64,000 nt of DNA from Oceaniglobus trochenteri (GTDB taxonomy: Bacteria; Pseudomonadota; Alphaproteobacteria; Rhodobacterales; Rhodobacteraceae). Under the pieces are notes generated by a model that saw nothing but the letters and a program-made list of their open reading frames with translations, did not search any database and was not told where the DNA came from. Positions 63,340 through 64,000 of this stretch are shown one piece after another; the stretch's first letter is position 1, and each line of letters begins with the position of its first letter. Location: assembly GCF_020529025.1 (NCBI RefSeq), contig NZ_JACNMM010000012.1, forward strand, positions 1 through 64,000, in the 5' to 3' direction. The translations under genes and the position numbers were made by a program.

Positions 63340-63368
63340 CGGGCAGGAGTGATCTTCCTGCCCGTTTT
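63340..63368. terminator. terminator after der
   Basis: CGGGCAGGA / TCCTGCCCG 9-bp stem followed by TTTT. It lies between der and the end of the convergent TspO-like gene. Confidence 0.85.
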
Positions 63369-63371
63369 CGG

Positions 63372-64000
63372 TTACTTCTGCCGCAGCCGCAGGAAGGTCA
63401 GCGCGACAACGACAATGGCCAGCCCCAGCGCCGCCAGCGCAAGGCCCAGGGCGCCGTCGCGGTTCTGCACGGCCACGCCAACAAGGGCCCAGGCCACGCC
63501 AATGCCGAAGGTCGCCACCGCGCGGGTATAGATCATCGCAAGCGACACGATCAGCGCCAGCAAGACGCCGGCCCAGGCCGCCACCAGCGGCCCCGTCCAG
63601 CCCCAACCGGCCAGCAGAAGGCCGACGGACACACAGCTGGCCGCCGTCAGCCACCCGGCATAAAGCCCGATGGGCGCAGCCGCCCACCAGTGATCGCCCC
63701 GCGGCGCGGTGACAAGGGCCACCAGCGCAGTGATCAGCATGACCCAGATCATCACCGTGGCGCCGATCGGGCTGACCAGCGCCATGGGCAACCAGAACAC
63801 CCCGACCGCCAGCGAGACGATCAGCGGCAGACGGTGCGCGTCCCATGCGGCGTCATCCCGGCGTTTCCACATCCCGTAGGCCGCGCTGGCGATCAGCCAC
63901 AGATAGATCACGCTCCAGATCGAAAAGGCATAGCCGGCGGGCTGCACCGGCGGGTCGTCCTGCGGGATCGGATAAAGCGATGGGTCAAAGCCTCCGAACT
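63372..64000 (-). CDS. TspO/MBR-like tryptophan-rich membrane protein, partial
   Basis: The 5' end is beyond the window; the visible part reads from about FGGFDPSLYPIPQDDPPV into GYAFSIWSVIYLWL. It has at least five hydrophobic helices (LIVSLAVGVFWLPMALV, TVMIWVMLITALVALV, LGLALAALGLAIVVVALTF) and Trp-rich loops (GDHWWAAAPIGLYAGW). The GYAFSIWSVIY block resembles the TspO/tryptophan-rich sensory group, which in Rhodobacter modulates pigment gene expression. Membrane protein; role here unproven. Confidence 0.7.
   Translation of the reverse strand, partial: FGGFDPSLYPIPQDDPPVQPAGYAFSIWSVIYLWLIASAAYGMWKRRDDAAWDAHRLPLIVSLAVGVFWLPMALVSPIGATVMIWVMLITALVALVTAPRGDHWWAAAPIGLYAGWLTAASCVSVGLLLAGWGWTGPLVAAWAGVLLALIVSLAMIYTRAVATFGIGVAWALVGVAVQNRDGALGLALAALGLAIVVVALTFLRLRQK

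Noticed and set aside
1-64000. CRISPR array
   Set aside because: No regularly spaced 25-40 bp repeats and no cas gene were seen.

Overview
The window is GC-rich chromosomal DNA from an alphaproteobacterium, most probably a Rhodobacteraceae (Roseobacter-type) species. The support is a phaZ/phaC-phaP-phaR polyhydroxyalkanoate cluster in the Rhodobacter/Paracoccus layout, a threonine dehydrogenase that lacks the structural-zinc cysteines, a kbl-tdh operon, and a LysM/Atm1 exporter/RND/YfgM-bamB-der block. The species call is inference from gene content only.

Layout. (1) 1-15.75 kb is an accessory defence island. A minus-strand operon runs HTH protein > HsdM > DUF262/HNH (GmrSD-like) > phosphoribosyltransferase-like protein > NADAR-HsdS fusion > HNH-HsdR fusion. 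A second minus-strand operon follows, with a large serine recombinase and two ParB-like proteins, then a small HTH protein. An IS transposase C-terminal remnant marks the island edge. (2) 15.75-36.2 kb is core chromosome: thioesterase, thrS, small hydrolases, PHA metabolism, a polyamine/gamma-glutamyl-type catabolic cluster, and kbl-tdh with an XRE-cupin regulator. (3) 36,257-50,745 is a 14.5 kb integrated element bounded by a perfect 49-bp repeat of the 3' part of tRNA-Thr(TGT). It has a tyrosine integrase, an AlpA-like HTH, small phage-type genes and a terminase whose large subunit is split into two genes. It has no recognisable capsid, portal or tail gene. Its cargo is an OLD-family nuclease and a BsuBI/PstI-type restriction-modification pair. 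It looks like a phage satellite or a stripped prophage that carries defence genes. (4) 50.7-64 kb is core again: tRNA-Thr, a LysM protein, an Atm1-like ABC exporter, an RND efflux pair, a YfgM-like protein, bamB, der and a TspO-like protein cut by the window edge.

How the genes work together. The first island is the best candidate for something undescribed. It has the parts of a type I restriction-modification system (M, S, R). S carries an N-terminal NADAR domain, a family that acts on ADP-ribose conjugates. R carries an N-terminal HNH nuclease in addition to its own PD-(D/E)xK nuclease. M and S are separated by a GmrSD-like DUF262/HNH nuclease and a PRTase-like enzyme. The tight spacing (17-bp and 14-bp overlaps, a 2-bp gap) argues for one co-expressed machine that joins sequence recognition to NAD/PRPP-type chemistry. 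In the core, phaC and phaP carry CTGC-N3-GCAG-type PhaR operator candidates, a near-identical second copy lies upstream of phaP, and weaker versions lie upstream of phaR. Functions are read from motifs and family knowledge; no database search was run.
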